Source: Citrobacter amalonaticus Y19 (GTDB lineage Bacteria; Pseudomonadota; Gammaproteobacteria; Enterobacterales; Enterobacteriaceae). From it: 64,000 nt of DNA. The stretch covers positions 1,178,001 to 1,242,000 of the forward strand of contig NZ_CP011132.1 in NCBI RefSeq assembly GCF_000981805.1, written 5' to 3'. The notes beneath the pieces are model-generated. The model worked only from the letters and a program-made list of their open reading frames with translations. It was not told the origin of the DNA and made no database searches. Below, piece by piece: positions 26,917 through 36,800 of this stretch. Positions within the stretch are counted from its first letter, which is position 1. Each line of letters opens with the position of its first letter. A program made the position numbers and the translations under genes.

Positions 26917-28221
26917 TTGACTACACCACTCAAAAAGATCGTGATTGTCGGCGGGGGAGCTGGCGGGCTGGAAATGGCGACGCAGTTAGGGCACAAGCTG
27001 GGTCGCAAGAAAAAAGCGAAAATTACGCTGGTTGACAGAAATCACAGCCATTTGTGGAAACCCTTGCTACACGAAGTCGCAACCGGATCGCTTGATGAAG
27101 GCGTGGACGCGCTGAGCTATCTGGCGCATGCCCGTAACCACGGCTTCCAGTTCCAGTTGGGTTCCGTGATGAACATCGATCGCGAAGCGAAAACTATCAC
27201 CATCGCCGAACTGCGCGATGAGAAGGGCGAGCTGCTGGTGCCTGAGCGCAAAATCGCCTATGACACGCTGGTGATGGCGCTGGGCAGCACCTCCAACGAC
27301 TTCAACACGCCGGGCGTGAAAGAGAACTGTATCTTCCTTGATAACCCGCATCAGGCGCGTCGTTTCCATCAGGAAATGCTGAACCTGTTCCTGAAATATT
27401 CCGCGAATCTTGGCGCGAACGGCAAGGTGAATATTGCGATCGTCGGCGGCGGCGCCACTGGCGTAGAGCTGTCAGCAGAATTGCATAACGCAGTGAAACA
27501 GTTGCACAGCTACGGTTACAAAGGGCTCACCAACGACGCGCTGAACGTGACGCTGGTGGAAGCCGGTGAACGTATCCTGCCTGCGCTACCACCGCGTATC
27601 TCTTCCGCAGCGCATAATGAGTTAACGAAACTCGGCGTTCGCGTCCTGACCCAGACAATGGTGACCAGTGCGGATGCGGGCGGCCTGCATACTAAAGATG
27701 GCGAATATATCGAAGCCGACCTGATGGTCTGGGCGGCGGGGATCAAAGCGCCGGACTTTATGAAAGAGATTGGCGGCCTGGAGACCAACCGCATTAATCA
27801 ACTGGTAGTGGAACCGACGTTGCAGACAACCCGCGATCCTGATGTCTACGCGATTGGCGATTGCGCCTCCTGCGCGCGTCCGGAAGGGGGCTTTGTACCG
27901 CCGCGTGCTCAGGCTGCACACCAGATGGCGACCTGCGCGATGAACAACATTCTGGCGCAGATGAACGGCAAGCCGCTGAAAGCGTATCAGTACAAAGACC
28001 ACGGCTCGCTGGTTTCGCTCTCCAACTTCTCGACCGTCGGCAGCTTGATGGGCAACCTGACAAAAGGGTCGATGATGGTGGAAGGGCGTATCGCTCGCTT
28101 TGTCTACATCTCTTTGTACCGCATGCACCAGATTGCGCTGCACGGCTATTTCAAAACCGGTCTGATGATGCTGGTGGGTAGCATTAACCGTGTGATCCGT
28201 CCGCGTCTGAAACTGCATTAA
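26917..28221 (+). CDS. ndh: NADH:quinone oxidoreductase II (NDH-2)
   Basis: Ndh, the non-proton-pumping respiratory NADH dehydrogenase, a membrane-associated flavoprotein of 434 residues. Two Rossmann motifs bind FAD (VIVGGGAGGLE) and NADH (AIVGGGATGVELSAEL). The DVYAIGDCA motif contacts FAD, and a C-terminal amphipathic region anchors it to the membrane. The start is the TTG at 26917 (LTTPLKK, as in E. coli) behind AAGGGGG; the extra nine residues of a longer frame are leader. It is a single gene under the FNR box. Confidence 0.97.
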   Translation: MTTPLKKIVIVGGGAGGLEMATQLGHKLGRKKKAKITLVDRNHSHLWKPLLHEVATGSLDEGVDALSYLAHARNHGFQFQLGSVMNIDREAKTITIAELRDEKGELLVPERKIAYDTLVMALGSTSNDFNTPGVKENCIFLDNPHQARRFHQEMLNLFLKYSANLGANGKVNIAIVGGGATGVELSAELHNAVKQLHSYGYKGLTNDALNVTLVEAGERILPALPPRISSAAHNELTKLGVRVLTQTMVTSADAGGLHTKDGEYIEADLMVWAAGIKAPDFMKEIGGLETNRINQLVVEPTLQTTRDPDVYAIGDCASCARPEGGFVPPRAQAAHQMATCAMNNILAQMNGKPLKAYQYKDHGSLVSLSNFSTVGSLMGNLTKGSMMVEGRIARFVYISLYRMHQIALHGYFKTGLMMLVGSINRVIRPRLKLH

Positions 28222-28406
28222 TCCTGCCTGACTCAGCACCGTCTGCTGGCGGTGCTGAGCGCCTTCTCCGCTCTGCCTCTGCTTTCAGAGTTCTCTGAAT
28301 CATCCTGTTTTAACGGCGATCGGCAATATTTTCATCCACTGTCTGATGGGCTTCTTATTGCATTGGTTGCAAAATTGTAACCAATAGCAAAGAAGGAGGA
28401 TCTCCC

Positions 28407-28946
28407 GTGAATAAATCGATGTTGGCGGGCATAGGGATTGGCGTAGCTGCTGCGCTGGGTGTGGCGGCGGTTGCCAGTCTGAACGTGTTTGATCGTGGCC
28501 CACAGTATGCTCAGGTGGTTTCTGCAACACCTATCAAAGAGACGATTAAGACACCGCGGCAGGCATGTCGCAACGTGACGGTGACGCATCGTAAACCTGT
28601 CCAGGATGAGAATCGCATTACCGGTTCGGTGCTGGGTGCGGTTGCCGGTGGCGTGATTGGTCATCAGTTTGGCGGCGGACGGGGTAAAGACGTGGCGACG
28701 GTGGTCGGGGCGCTGGGGGGCGGCTATGCCGGTAACCAGATCCAGGGCTCAATGCAGGAAAACGACACCTATACGTCCACGCAGCAGCGCTGCAAAACCG
28801 TCTATGACAAGTCGGAAAAAATGATCGGTTACGACGTCACCTATAAAATTGGCGACCAGCAGGGCAAGATTCGCATGGATAAAGATCCTGGCACGCAGAT
28901 CCCGCTGGATAACAACGGCCAGTTGATTCTGAATAACAAAGCGTAA
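28407..28946 (+). CDS. ycfJ: Glycine-zipper protein YcfJ
   Basis: YcfJ, 179 residues, the E. coli length, with an N-terminal hydrophobic anchor (MLAGIGIGVAAALGVAAVAS) and a central glycine-zipper 2TM motif (GSVLGAVAGGVIGHQFGGGRGKD, then VVGALGGGYAGNQIQG). The periplasmic C-terminal part contains YDVTYKIGDQQGKI. The family is thought to sit in the envelope; the exact role is unknown and it has been linked to biofilm. It has a GTG start at 28407 behind GAAGGAGGA, a strong site. A terminator follows. Confidence 0.92.
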   Translation: MNKSMLAGIGIGVAAALGVAAVASLNVFDRGPQYAQVVSATPIKETIKTPRQACRNVTVTHRKPVQDENRITGSVLGAVAGGVIGHQFGGGRGKDVATVVGALGGGYAGNQIQGSMQENDTYTSTQQRCKTVYDKSEKMIGYDVTYKIGDQQGKIRMDKDPGTQIPLDNNGQLILNNKA

Positions 28947-28967
28947 AAAAGCTGTACTCTGCAAGTT

Positions 28968-29002
28968 AGCCCCTCTTTCGCTCAGGCTGAGGGGCTTTTT
29001 TT
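28968..29002 (+). terminator. Rho-independent terminator after ycfJ
   Basis: Stem AGCCCCTC (28968-28975) with GAGGGGCT (28989-28996), 13-base loop, then seven T residues. Confidence 0.85.
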
Positions 29003-29003
29003 A

Positions 29004-31190
29004 TCAGAAGGTTAAGGCGTAGTTCAGACCAAAAGTACGACCCCGGCCCTTATATTCGTACAGTGACGGGCTGCCATAGGTTGGGCTGTACAGCAACGGC
29101 GCGCGCTGTCCCCACAGGGTGGTGTAATCCTCATCCAGCAGGTTTTCAATGCTGAAGGTCAGTTTACCCAGCGGAAGCTGATAGCTGCCGATGAAGTCCA
29201 CGGTATTATAGCCGTCCAGCTTGTTGCCGCTGGCATCGCTGAGATCAAACGATTGCTGGGTCTGAACCCGCAGCGACCACGGCTCGGGGGCCCAACCGAC
29301 CCAGGCGGTGGCTTTGGACGGCGACGCCAGCGTCACATCCCATTTTTCCCATTTCCCGTTCTGTTTCACTTCAGATTTTAGTACGTTAGCGTTCGCTCCC
29401 AGACTCCAGTCGCTGTCAGGGATGAAGTAGTCCACCGCGCCTTCCACGCCGTAAATCCGGCGATCGTCAGGTTCCACGCGGATCGTCATGTCGCTACGGT
29501 TAATCACAATCGACTTATCGGACGTCGAATAGTACGCCGCCAGTTGGGTACGCAGATTATCGCCGGTATAGCGCCAGCCCAGCTCATACGAATTGACTTT
29601 GATACCTTCCAGACGCGAGTCAGCCACGTTCACGCTGCGCTGGAGTTGGTAATGATCGCCCACCAACTGGTAAGTGCCGTTGCCGTAGTATTTCCCGGGA
29701 TCCGGCAGCTCAACGCCCTGGGAGAAGTTAAACCACGCCTGCTGGCGTTCGGTGAGATGCGCCAACAACCCGGCGTTGAACAGGAAGTTGTCGTAATCGG
29801 TTTTGCCGCCAGGAATGACATCGGCAGAGCTCGCTAAGCCATTGGCGATCCCCTGTTGCTGCGCATAACCCACAAAATCATCAACCCGATTTTCCGTCCA
29901 CTGATAGCGCACGCCACCGCTCAGGGTGAAGATGTCATTGATGTCATAACTGCTTTGCAGGAATGGGGCGACGTTGGTGATGCTATAACCGGGATAACGT
30001 CCCGTCGTATAAGCCGTGCGGTTGTCCATCCCGCCTGACGGTACAGACCAGGCCAGATCGAAGAACTTCTGGTTGGAGTCGAAGGTTTCATGGTCCGCAT
30101 CGACACCCCATGTCAGCTCCCAGTTATCCATCAACTGGCTGTTAAGGGTGATTTTGGCGCCGTACTGATCGGTATCCTGCTGCGACGCTGAGAAACTGGT
30201 CACCTGGCCTTTGCTGAGCGTCGGGAAGGGGTAGAACTTCAGCGACTCATCGCGGTAGTAGATCTGGCTAACCAGATTCTGGCCGAAGAAATCCGCGTCG
30301 GAGTATTGCAGGCTGATCAGATGGCGCTCAGTCCCCGGAATGCGGTCAGAACTGAGTCCGCTGCGGGTGCTGGCGGTGCCGCTGTCGGTAACGGCGGACA
30401 TATTTTCGCCCAGGTACAGTCCGTAATCTTCATCTCCCTGACTCTTGTAGTACTGGGTGACCAACTGTATCTGGCGATGGTCATCAATCTCGAGCGTGCC
30501 GGTTCCCATCACGTCCAGACGATCGGAGTGCTGTAGTCCGGTTTGCGTGTTGTCGAGCATCAGGGCGTCACCATTGCCATCGTACCAGCCGCCAAAGCGC
30601 TGATAAGCCACGGACATTCGACCAGACGCGCGATCCGTTCCGCCGCTGACCGCTGCGGCAACACGCTCGTCGTGATCGTTACTGTTGTTGAAGCCGGATT
30701 TACTGCCCAGTTCAAGCTCTACCTGGCGATCCGGCTGGCCCTTTTTGGTGACGATGTTAATTAAGCCGCCGGTACTGCCGCCGCCATACAGCGACGTTGC
30801 GCCTGAAATGACCTCGATGTGCGCGATGTTAAACGGGTCTATCGCATCCAGTTGACGGCTGTCAGTACGTGATGAGTTCAGGCGTACGCCGTCGATCAGT
30901 ACGACAATCGCGCGGCCGCGCATGTTCATGCCGTAGTTGGTACGTCCCTGGCTACTGACGTCGATGCCGGGGATCAGTTGCGCCAGCACGTCTTTAAACT
31001 CTTTACCACCCTGAACCTGTTGCTCAATCTCCTGGCCTTCAATCACCCAGGTGGTCTGTGCCATTTCGGCTACGGTTTTCTGGCTGCGGTTGGCGCTGAC
31101 GATGAGGTTTTCTTCTTCTGTTTGCGCCGCCGTAGCGGGCAGAGTCAGAGCCAACAGGATTGGGTTGAGGACCCAAAGACGCTTATTCAT
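29004..31190 (-). CDS. IutA-like TonB-dependent (aerobactin-type) siderophore receptor
   Basis: An outer-membrane receptor of 728 residues very like aerobactin receptor IutA. It has a signal peptide ending near PATAA, a TonB box (ENLIVSA), the plug signature TVAEMAQTTWVIEGQEIEQQ and RTNYGMNMRGRAIVVLIDGV, then a barrel with the IutA-type segments SQGVELPDPGKYYG and IENLLDEDYTTLWGQRAPL and an aromatic final residue (ALTF). The start chosen is the ATG at 31190, six bases after AAAGGA; an ATG two codons earlier (31196) overlaps that site. A near-perfect Fur box lies upstream. No iucABCD genes or partner ABC transporter are nearby, so it probably takes up siderophores made by others. The precise ligand is inference. 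Confidence 0.9.
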   Translation of the reverse strand: MNKRLWVLNPILLALTLPATAAQTEEENLIVSANRSQKTVAEMAQTTWVIEGQEIEQQVQGGKEFKDVLAQLIPGIDVSSQGRTNYGMNMRGRAIVVLIDGVRLNSSRTDSRQLDAIDPFNIAHIEVISGATSLYGGGSTGGLINIVTKKGQPDRQVELELGSKSGFNNSNDHDERVAAAVSGGTDRASGRMSVAYQRFGGWYDGNGDALMLDNTQTGLQHSDRLDVMGTGTLEIDDHRQIQLVTQYYKSQGDEDYGLYLGENMSAVTDSGTASTRSGLSSDRIPGTERHLISLQYSDADFFGQNLVSQIYYRDESLKFYPFPTLSKGQVTSFSASQQDTDQYGAKITLNSQLMDNWELTWGVDADHETFDSNQKFFDLAWSVPSGGMDNRTAYTTGRYPGYSITNVAPFLQSSYDINDIFTLSGGVRYQWTENRVDDFVGYAQQQGIANGLASSADVIPGGKTDYDNFLFNAGLLAHLTERQQAWFNFSQGVELPDPGKYYGNGTYQLVGDHYQLQRSVNVADSRLEGIKVNSYELGWRYTGDNLRTQLAAYYSTSDKSIVINRSDMTIRVEPDDRRIYGVEGAVDYFIPDSDWSLGANANVLKSEVKQNGKWEKWDVTLASPSKATAWVGWAPEPWSLRVQTQQSFDLSDASGNKLDGYNTVDFIGSYQLPLGKLTFSIENLLDEDYTTLWGQRAPLLYSPTYGSPSLYEYKGRGRTFGLNYALTF

Positions 31191-31421
31191 TCGCATTCCT
31201 TTCTGAAAATATCTGTGCAGGTGATGGGTTTTGACCGGTCGGTGCCGGCTGTTACATTGTGAAACAGATGTAAAATCAAATGCGAATATTGCTGATAATA
31301 ATTGTTATTATCAATAAATTTTTGAGAAAATTTGAACCTAACCAAATGATAACATTAATGATTGTGCGGGAATTGCGGTGAAGAGAACCGGGAAACCGCG
31401 TTTCCCGGTCAGAGAAAACGA
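31191..31421. promoter_or_regulatory. Gap between the receptor start and the comR stop
   Basis: It holds the receptor promoter and Fur box, and at 31389-31409 a perfect 9-bp inverted repeat CCGGGAAAC-CGC-GTTTCCCGG just past the comR stop. The repeat could end the comR message but lacks a proper T run on that strand. Confidence 0.5.
31294..31312 (-). promoter_or_regulatory. Fur box of the IutA-like receptor
   Basis: GATAATAATTGTTATTATC is a 9-1-9 dyad with one mismatched pair, very close to the Fur consensus GATAATGATAATCATTATC. It lies about 100 bases upstream of the receptor start, which implies iron repression. Confidence 0.9.
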
Positions 31422-32057
31422 TCAGGCCTTAAGCAGTTCAGGCCACAGACCCAGGGTAGTGCGGGTGATTTGCATCAGCTTCTCGAAACTGGCCCCTTCA
31501 CGGGCGCTGATGGACATACCCTGCAAAATGCAGCTCAGATACTCGGCAAGATTTCGCACATTACAGTGCGCCGGGATCTCACCACGTTCCTGTCGCTGAT
31601 GCAGAAATTGCGTCAGGGTCTGTTCCTGCATAGCGTGACGCGATTTCACCGTATGCGCAATGTCGCGCGATGCCGCGGCAAGCGTCGCGGACGTGTTTAT
31701 CATAAAGCAGCCAGCGGGGGTGTCTTTGCTGGTGAAACAGGTTGCGACTGCGGTGAAGTAATCCTCCAGCGCCGCCTCAACGCTTTTTTCTTCGCAGAGC
31801 AACTGCGCTTCATGTTTTGCCGCGAAGCGGGCGATATATCTGTCCAGCACCGCGCGGAACAGTCCCTCTTTATTGGTAAATTCCGCATACAGCGTGGGCG
31901 CCTTCGCGCCCGTTGCTTCAACAAGGTCAGAGAGCGAGGTCGCCTCATAACCGTGCTGCCAGAAGAGTGTCATGGCCTTATCAAGCGCGGCTTCCCTGTC
32001 GAACACTTTTGGTCGGCCACGGCTTTTTTTTACACAACTTGTCGATTCAGTTGTCAT
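31422..32057 (-). CDS. comR: TetR-family copper-responsive repressor ComR
   Basis: ComR (YcfQ), a TetR-type repressor that in E. coli releases the bhsA/comC promoter when copper is bound. It has 211 residues from the ATG at 32057 (MTTESTSCVKKSRGRPKVFDR), which matches E. coli; the 19-residue longer frame is leader. The N-terminal helix-turn-helix reads TSLSDLVEATGAKAPTLYAEF. Cys residues in the C-terminal domain (TCFTSKDTPAGCFM) may bind metal. It is divergent from bhsA across a gap with two similar palindromes. Confidence 0.94.
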   Translation of the reverse strand: MTTESTSCVKKSRGRPKVFDREAALDKAMTLFWQHGYEATSLSDLVEATGAKAPTLYAEFTNKEGLFRAVLDRYIARFAAKHEAQLLCEEKSVEAALEDYFTAVATCFTSKDTPAGCFMINTSATLAAASRDIAHTVKSRHAMQEQTLTQFLHQRQERGEIPAHCNVRNLAEYLSCILQGMSISAREGASFEKLMQITRTTLGLWPELLKA

Positions 32058-32184
32058 GGTGCCGTCGTACCTTAATGGGGTTAGTGAACAACCATTATAA
32101 AAATAAACCCGCACAGGCTCCAGCGCATTCGTGAGAAAAATATTTTTAGTGTAGTCGCATGAAAGATAAGCGGTTTTAATTTTC

Positions 32185-32200
32185 TATAACGATCGTTATA
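32185..32200. promoter_or_regulatory. Perfect 16-bp palindrome, candidate ComR operator 1
   Basis: TATAACGATCGTTATA is fully self-complementary and lies just upstream of the bhsA -35 box. TetR proteins bind such dyads, and ComR is encoded next door. A second related dyad lies past the -10 box. Binding by ComR is inference. Confidence 0.7.
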
Positions 32201-32209
32201 AAAAGAGGG

Positions 32210-32239
32210 TTGACGTGTGACCTGGATCACATCTATCAT
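32210..32239 (+). promoter_or_regulatory. bhsA promoter with a CRP-type site in its spacer
   Basis: -35 TTGACG (32210-32215), an 18-base spacer, -10 TATCAT (32234-32239). Inside lies TGTGACCTGGATCACA (32216-32231), an exact TGTGA-N6-TCACA CRP core. A site between the two boxes would normally block RNA polymerase, so CRP (or a relative) may repress here. Confidence 0.6.
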
Positions 32240-32243
32240 TTAT

Positions 32244-32257
32244 TTATCGATCGTTAA
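32244..32257. promoter_or_regulatory. Candidate ComR operator 2
   Basis: TTATCGATCGTTAA shares CGATCGTTA with the upstream 16-bp palindrome and is itself a near-perfect dyad. It lies directly after the bhsA -10 box, over the expected start site. A repressor bound here and at operator 1 would enclose the promoter. Confidence 0.55.
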
Positions 32258-32300
32258 GTAAATACTTACGACGCCCAATCATCTGCAAAAGGTCACAATT

Positions 32301-32558
32301 ATGAAAAACGTAAAAACTCTCATCGCTGCTGCTGTTCTCAGTTCTCTGTCATTCGCAAGTTTCGCGGCTGTTGAAGTTCAGTCAACGCCTGCCGGTCAGC
32401 AAAAAGTCGGCACCATCTCTGCAAACGCAGGGACTAACCTGAGTTCGCTGCAGGACGAACTGGCGCAGAAAGCGGATGCGATGGGTGCGAAATCTTTCCG
32501 CATTACTTCTGTGACGGGTCCGAACAATCTGCACGGTACCGCGGTAATTTATAAATAA
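32301..32558 (+). CDS. bhsA: Stress-induced outer-membrane protein BhsA (ComC)
   Basis: BhsA (YcfR/ComC), a small YhcN-family (DUF1471) envelope protein that lowers outer-membrane permeability to copper and affects biofilm and stress resistance. It has 85 residues: a signal peptide to about residue 22 (SFASFA), then one DUF1471 domain with the usual KVGTISANAG and HGTAVIYK end. The ATG at 32301 follows AAAGGT. Control should involve ComR (see operators). A strong bidirectional terminator follows. Confidence 0.95.
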   Translation: MKNVKTLIAAAVLSSLSFASFAAVEVQSTPAGQQKVGTISANAGTNLSSLQDELAQKADAMGAKSFRITSVTGPNNLHGTAVIYK

Positions 32559-32605
32559 GCATTAACCCCTCATTGATGCCTGCTGCTACAAAATAACGCG
32601 ACATA

Positions 32606-32642
32606 AAAAAGCCCCGCTGAAACGCATTCAGCGGGGCTTTTT
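32606..32642. terminator. Bidirectional terminator between bhsA and ldtC
   Basis: A 15-base-pair perfect stem (32606-32620 with 32628-32642), seven-base loop, with A and T tracts as the outer part. It serves both converging genes. Confidence 0.92.
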
Positions 32643-32659
32643 CATGTCCGTAACGGTTA

Positions 32660-33631
32660 TTACATCGACTGCTGCTCGACCTCACGATGACGTCTGACAT
32701 CGACCGGCATCCCGGAGCGAACATCCATCACATGCTGCATCACCGCCGCGTCAGTCTGCGCAGAATCTTTAAATGCCTGCAAGGTGCTGTTCAGCACAAT
32801 AGGCAGAACCTGCGGGTCATCATCAATATTCCTCGACAGCGGCTGGTGGACTTCGACCAGACGCGTACCATCCGGCTCAACCGAGGCCTTAATCGGGGTA
32901 TTGATGATATTCACTTTGGTGCCTGGCGTAACCTGTCTGAACAGGGTCTCGATGTCGCCATCACGCAGGCGGATACAGCCTGAGCTGACGCGCATGCCGA
33001 TACCGAAATCGGCGTTGGTGCCGTGCAGCAAATAGACACCGCCATAAGCGGCTAAGCGAATGGCATGATGTCCCATCGGGTTATCCGGGCCGGCAGGAAC
33101 CACCGCAGGAAGGTCGATCCCTTGTGCTTTATAACGGGCACGGATATTTGCCGTCGGCGTCCAGGTTGGATTAGCGCGCTTATCGGAAACCGTCGTGACC
33201 ATCGTCGGGGTCAGAGTATCACCGCCCAGTTGGCCAATGCCGATAGGGTAGACCGTAACCGCATTTTTACCTGGAGGGTAGTAGTAGAGTCGCAGTTCAG
33301 CCAGGTTGATGACAATGCCTTCACGCGGCGCATCCGGCAGCAGCGTCTGCAACGGAATGGTCAACACGCTACCCGGGCGGGGAACGTAGGGATCTACGCC
33401 AGGATTCGCCTGCAACAGGGCAAGAAAACCGACGTTGTACTTTTTCGCGATGGCTTCCAGTGAACCCCCGTTATTTTCGACAACGTGGTACTTATTTTCC
33501 CCGACCAGCTTGCTGCCAGGTGGAGGAAGAGGCCAGGTATTCGCCTGCGCGGGAAGCGCAAGCGTAATGCTGGCGGCGAGCGCAAAAAAGGCCAGCCAGC
33601 GGGAGAATCGCATATTGTTCATTATCATCAC
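32660..33631 (-). CDS. ldtC: L,D-transpeptidase LdtC
   Basis: LdtC (YcfS) attaches Braun lipoprotein to murein by L,D-transpeptidation. It has 323 residues: signal peptide to about 30 (LALPAQA), LysM murein-binding domain (about 45-92), and YkuD domain with His203 in LLHGTNADFGIG and the nucleophile Cys219 in SSGCIRLRDGD. Several ATG codons lie at the start (33631 and 33622 among them) and I kept the first, as E. coli also begins MMI. It lies between bhsA and mfd, as in E. coli. Confidence 0.95.
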   Translation of the reverse strand: MMIMNNMRFSRWLAFFALAASITLALPAQANTWPLPPPGSKLVGENKYHVVENNGGSLEAIAKKYNVGFLALLQANPGVDPYVPRPGSVLTIPLQTLLPDAPREGIVINLAELRLYYYPPGKNAVTVYPIGIGQLGGDTLTPTMVTTVSDKRANPTWTPTANIRARYKAQGIDLPAVVPAGPDNPMGHHAIRLAAYGGVYLLHGTNADFGIGMRVSSGCIRLRDGDIETLFRQVTPGTKVNIINTPIKASVEPDGTRLVEVHQPLSRNIDDDPQVLPIVLNSTLQAFKDSAQTDAAVMQHVMDVRSGMPVDVRRHREVEQQSM

Positions 33632-33737
33632 AAATCAAAGGGTTATTATGCCAGAGCAGTCCAATGATAATTATGGCGGGGCGGTGTGTCTTGAATTGCA
33701 AGGGAAGTGCAAAGAGTTGTAAAGATCGCGGAACCTT

Positions 33738-33822
33738 GCCTGATGGCGTTGCGCCTGTCAGGCCTGCGGCCAGGCATCGATTGGTAGGCCGGATGAGACG
33801 AAGCCGCCATCCGGCACCACAC
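33738..33822. repeat. REP/BIME element upstream of ldtC, downstream of mfd
   Basis: Segments GCCTGATGGCGTTGCGCCTG, GTAGGCCGGATGAGACGAAG and GCCGCCATCCGGCA are standard REP cores in opposite orientation. It lies just past the mfd stop. Confidence 0.85.
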
Positions 33823-33824
33823 AA

Positions 33825-36800
33825 TTACGCCACGGCGTTTTCTTCCAGTTGCTGCATAAACTGACGCACCCATTCCATCCGCGTTTTCCGCTCAGCCAGG
33901 TCCTGGATGAACTTCAGTCGGGTCGGTCCGTCAAGACGGTAGTGCTGCGGCTGTTTTTGCAGCAGTCCAATCAGCCAGTTCGGATTGACATGGTTCTTCT
34001 CAGCAAATTCGATGGTGCCGCCTTTCTCGTTGCCTTCCAGCTTGCGAATGCCCAGTTTCTGCGCCTGTTGACGCAACCGGGCGATATCCAGCAAGGTACG
34101 CGCCGGATCGGGCAGCAGGCCGAAGCGGTCGATCAGTTCCACTTTGATCTCTTCAAGTTCATTCTCGCTTTTCGCGCTGGCAATACGCTTATAGAACGAC
34201 AGGCGGGTGTTGACGTCCGGGATGTAATCGTCCGGCAGCAGCGACGGCATACGCAGTTCGACTTCCGTTTGCTGGCTGGTGAGATCTTCCAGCGATGGCT
34301 CGCGTCCGGCCTTCAGCGCATCGACAGCGTTTTCCAGTAATTCCATGTACAGCGAGAAGCCGATGGTTTCCATCGAACCGCTCTGTTCTTCTCCGAGCAG
34401 TTCACCCGCGCCGCGAATTTCCAGATCGTGAGTCGCCAGCGCAAAGCCTGCGCCCAGGTCTTCCAGCGAGGCGATAGCTTCCAGACGTTTTTGCGCGTCG
34501 GTCGTCATCGCTTTGGGATGCGGCGTCAGCAGCCAGGCATACGCCTGATGGTGTGAACGCCCCACGCGACCGCGCAACTGATGTAACTGCGCCAGGCCGA
34601 AGTGGTCCGCTCGCTCGATGATAATCGTGTTGGCGGTCGGGATATCGATACCGGTTTCGATAATAGTGGTGCAGACCAGAACGTTAAAACGCTGATGGTG
34701 GAAGTCGTTCATCACGCGTTCCAGTTCGCGTTCGCGCATCTGCCCGTGACCGATGGCGATCCGCGCTTCCGGCACCAGTTCCGCCAGCCTTTCGGCGGCT
34801 TTCTGGATGTTTTCCACATCGTTGTAGAGATAGTAAACCTGACCGCCGCGCAGCACTTCACGCAGAATCGCCTCGCGCACCACCAGACTGTCGTACTCTC
34901 GAACAAAGGTTTTGACCGCCAGACGACGCGCCGGTGGTGTGGCGATAATCGACAGATCGCGCATGCCGCTCATCGCCATATTCAGCGTACGTGGGATAGG
35001 GGTGGCGGTCAGCGTCAGAATATCCACATCGGCACGCATCGCCTTAATGCGCTCTTTATGGCGCACGCCGAAACGGTGCTCTTCATCGACGATCAGCAGC
35101 CCCAGATCTTTCAACTTCACATCGCTTTGCAGCAGCTTGTGCGTACCGATCAGAATATCAATTTTCCCTTCGGCAACCTGTTCCAGGATCACTGCCTGTT
35201 CTTTGGCGCTGCGAAAGCGGGAGATCATCTCGATGCGCACCGGCCAGTTGGCAAAGCGGTCGCGGAAGTTATCAAAGTGTTGTTGGGCGAGCAGGGTTGT
35301 CGGCACCAGAACCGCCACCTGCTTGTGGTTTTCAACCGCGAGGAACGCGGCGCGCATTGCCACTTCGGTTTTGCCAAATCCAACGTCGCCGCACACCAGA
35401 CGGTCCATCGCCAGCGGCTGACACATATCGCTGAGCACGGCGTTAATCGCCTGCGCCTGGTCGGGGGTGGTTTCGAACGGGAAGCTGTCGCAGAACAATT
35501 GGTACTGTTCGCGATCGTGTTTGAAGGCGAATCCCTCTTTTGCCGCCCGCTGGGCGTAGATATCCAGCAGTTCGGCCGCCACGTCGCGCACTTTCTCCGC
35601 CGCTTTCTGCCGGGCGCGTGACCAGGCGTCGCCGCCGAGTTTATGCAGCGGCGCGTTCTCTTCCGCGCCACCGGCGTAACGGCTGATCAGATGCAAAGAG
35701 GAGACCGGGACGTACAGTTTGGCGTCGTTGGCGTAGGTGAGCATCAGGTACTCGCCTTTGATCCCGCCGGCTTCCAGCGTGGTCATCCCGGCATAGCGTC
35801 CGACGCCATGCTCCAGATGTACCACCGGTTGACCCGGATGCAGTTCCGCCAGGTTACGAATCAGCGTGTCCGGATTAATCGTGCGGCGTGAATCCTGACG
35901 ACGGCGCGCCACGCGCTCGCCCAGCAGGTCGCTTTCACAGATTAAGGCCAGATTGCGCGTCGTATCGATAAACCCGTGTTCGGCGGCGCCAATCATCAGG
36001 TAGCGTCCAGCATCCACGGCTTCGTCCAGACGCATAATGCGTTTCGGCGCGACTTTGATGCGGGCGAGCAGTTCACCAAGCGCTTCACGACGACCTTCGC
36101 TCTCTACCGAGAAAATCACCGGTCCGTTGAAAGACTCCAGGAATTTGCGCAGAGCATCCAGCGGCGATTTTTGCTGCGCCTGGACTGCGAGATCCGGCAG
36201 CGGCTGGAAGCCTAAGTTGGTATTCGCCGCTTTAGCGGGAAGGTGATCGGTTTTGAGCTGTACGCGTGGCCAGCGCTTGAGTTCAGAAAAGAGCTCATCG
36301 ACGCGTAACCAGAGCGATTCCGGTGGCAGCAACGGGCGCATCGGATCCACGCCACGGTTTTCGAAACGCGCCAGCGTATCGGCCTGGAAACGTTCGGCGC
36401 TGTTTTCCAAATCACCGGTATTGACCACCAGCGTATTGGCCGGGAAATAGCTAAACAGCGGCGGCAGCGGTTCGCTGAAAAACAGCGGCTGCCAGTATTC
36501 GATCCCCGCAGGCAAGGTGCCCTTACTGACCTGCTGATAGATATGCTCCGCGTCGCGCTTCACCTCGAAGGTATCGCGCCACTGGCTGCGAAACAGTTCG
36601 ACTGCCGTTTTGTCGGTCGGAAATTCGTGCGCGGGCAGCAGATTGATCGCGTCAACTTCTTCCAGCGTGCGCTGGGTGTCAGCGTCAAACAGACGCAGAC
36701 TGTCAATTTCATCGTCGAAGAAATCCAGACGGTAGGGCTGTTCGCTGCCCATTGGGTAGAGATCCAGCAACGCGCCGCGGGTGGCGTATTCACCATGCTC

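Noticed and set aside
31362..32075. Plus-strand frame of 237 codons opposite comR
   Set aside because: Shadow of comR, which has a clear TetR helix-turn-helix and matching start.
34602..35621. Plus-strand frame of 339 codons opposite mfd
   Set aside because: Antisense shadow of the conserved Mfd motor domain; no signals of its own.
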